Source: Streptosporangiaceae bacterium (GTDB taxonomy: Bacteria; Actinomycetota; Actinomycetes; Streptosporangiales; Streptosporangiaceae). From it: a stretch of DNA of 7,131 nucleotides. Location: contig JASHXW010000454.1 of NCBI GenBank assembly GCA_030043395.1, positions 1-7,131 on the forward strand, read 5' to 3'. Shown one piece after another: positions 6,913-7,131 of this stretch (position 1 is its first letter; each line of letters begins with the position of its first letter). The notes below the pieces were generated by a model. It had not been told where the DNA came from and did not search any database. It saw only the letters and a program-made list of their open reading frames with translations. A program made the position numbers and the translations under genes.

Positions 6913-7131
6913 GCGCTCACGAGGACTGCGCTCGCGGTCGTGGACGCCCGGTACCTGGAGCCGTCGATCCCGGCGACGCACACCCCGTCGTTCGCCATCG
7001 AGCCAGGCGCCCGGCTGATCCCGGTCAACGACCTGGTCAGCCTGAACCAGCCGGCCAGCGGGTTCACCATTCTCGGCGGCGGCAAGACCGCGATCGACGC
7101 ATGCCTGTGGCTGCTCGGCGCGGGCGTGCCG
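6892..7131 (+). pseudogene. NAD(P)/FAD-dependent oxidoreductase fragment, 5'-truncated, runs off the right edge
   Basis: The frame is open from just after TAA at 6880-6882 to the window end, 80 codons if counted from GTG 6892. From about residue 17, VVDARYLEPSIPATHTPSF and RLIPVNDLV, then GFTILGGGKTAIDACLWLL (58-76), resemble the middle of flavoprotein monooxygenase-like oxidoreductases. GGGKTA (62-67) is a Rossmann dinucleotide-binding turn. In such proteins this segment normally follows an N-terminal FAD-binding domain (GxGxxG) of well over 100 residues. None is present: the frame starts inside the 48-bp palindrome, and the preceding bases belong to the regulator promoter. No ribosome binding site supports GTG 6892. 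I read it as a beheaded gene or a chimeric junction. A short single-domain protein is possible but less likely. The family call rests on recall of conserved phrases, not a search. Confidence 0.55.

Noticed and set aside
6892..7131. Intact plus-strand gene starting at GTG 6892 and divergently controlled by the palindrome
   Set aside because: No ribosome binding site or plus-strand -10, and the N-terminal FAD-binding domain expected before this segment is absent; treated as truncated instead.

Overview
This is a high-GC window whose gene style points to an actinomycete (Actinobacteria). It has dense short-gap operons, strong G/C bias at third codon positions, a luciferase-like flavin monooxygenase of the type common in F420-producing bacteria, a DrrAB-type exporter, and a promoter that predicts a leaderless mRNA. 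The species cannot be named from the sequence.

Positions 1-1841 (minus strand) hold a two-gene operon. A class II aldolase/adducin-type enzyme is followed 24 nt later by the alpha subunit of a Rieske non-heme-iron oxygenase, whose C-terminal end runs off the left edge. Facing the other way across a 105-bp divergent intergenic region, positions 1947-4534 (plus strand) hold an AMP-forming acyl-CoA synthetase and, with a TGATG stop/start overlap, a luciferase-like oxidoreductase. Together the four genes look like part of a catabolic cluster: oxygenation, C-C cleavage or dehydration, CoA activation and flavin-dependent redox. The substrate cannot be read from this window.

Positions 4553-6851 (minus strand) hold a self-contained three-gene operon: a MarR/GbsR-type winged-helix regulator, a DrrA-type ABC ATPase and a DrrB-type ABC-2 permease. 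This is the usual layout of a regulated drug or toxin exporter. It converges on the plus-strand catabolic genes with an 18-bp gap and no visible terminator.

The most unusual region is 6859-7131. The regulator promoter (-35 TTGTGT, 17-bp spacer, -10 TAATCT, then 7 nt to the ATG) predicts a leaderless transcript. Its -35 and spacer lie inside a perfect, spacerless 48-bp palindrome (6865-6912). Directly beyond the palindrome, on the plus strand, an open frame begins that resembles the middle of an NAD(P)/FAD-dependent oxidoreductase and lacks the expected N-terminal FAD-binding region. The palindrome may therefore be an exceptional autoregulatory operator, the scar of a rearrangement that beheaded the oxidoreductase gene, or an inverted-repeat assembly or amplification chimera. 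No RNA genes, CRISPR arrays or insertion sequences were seen.
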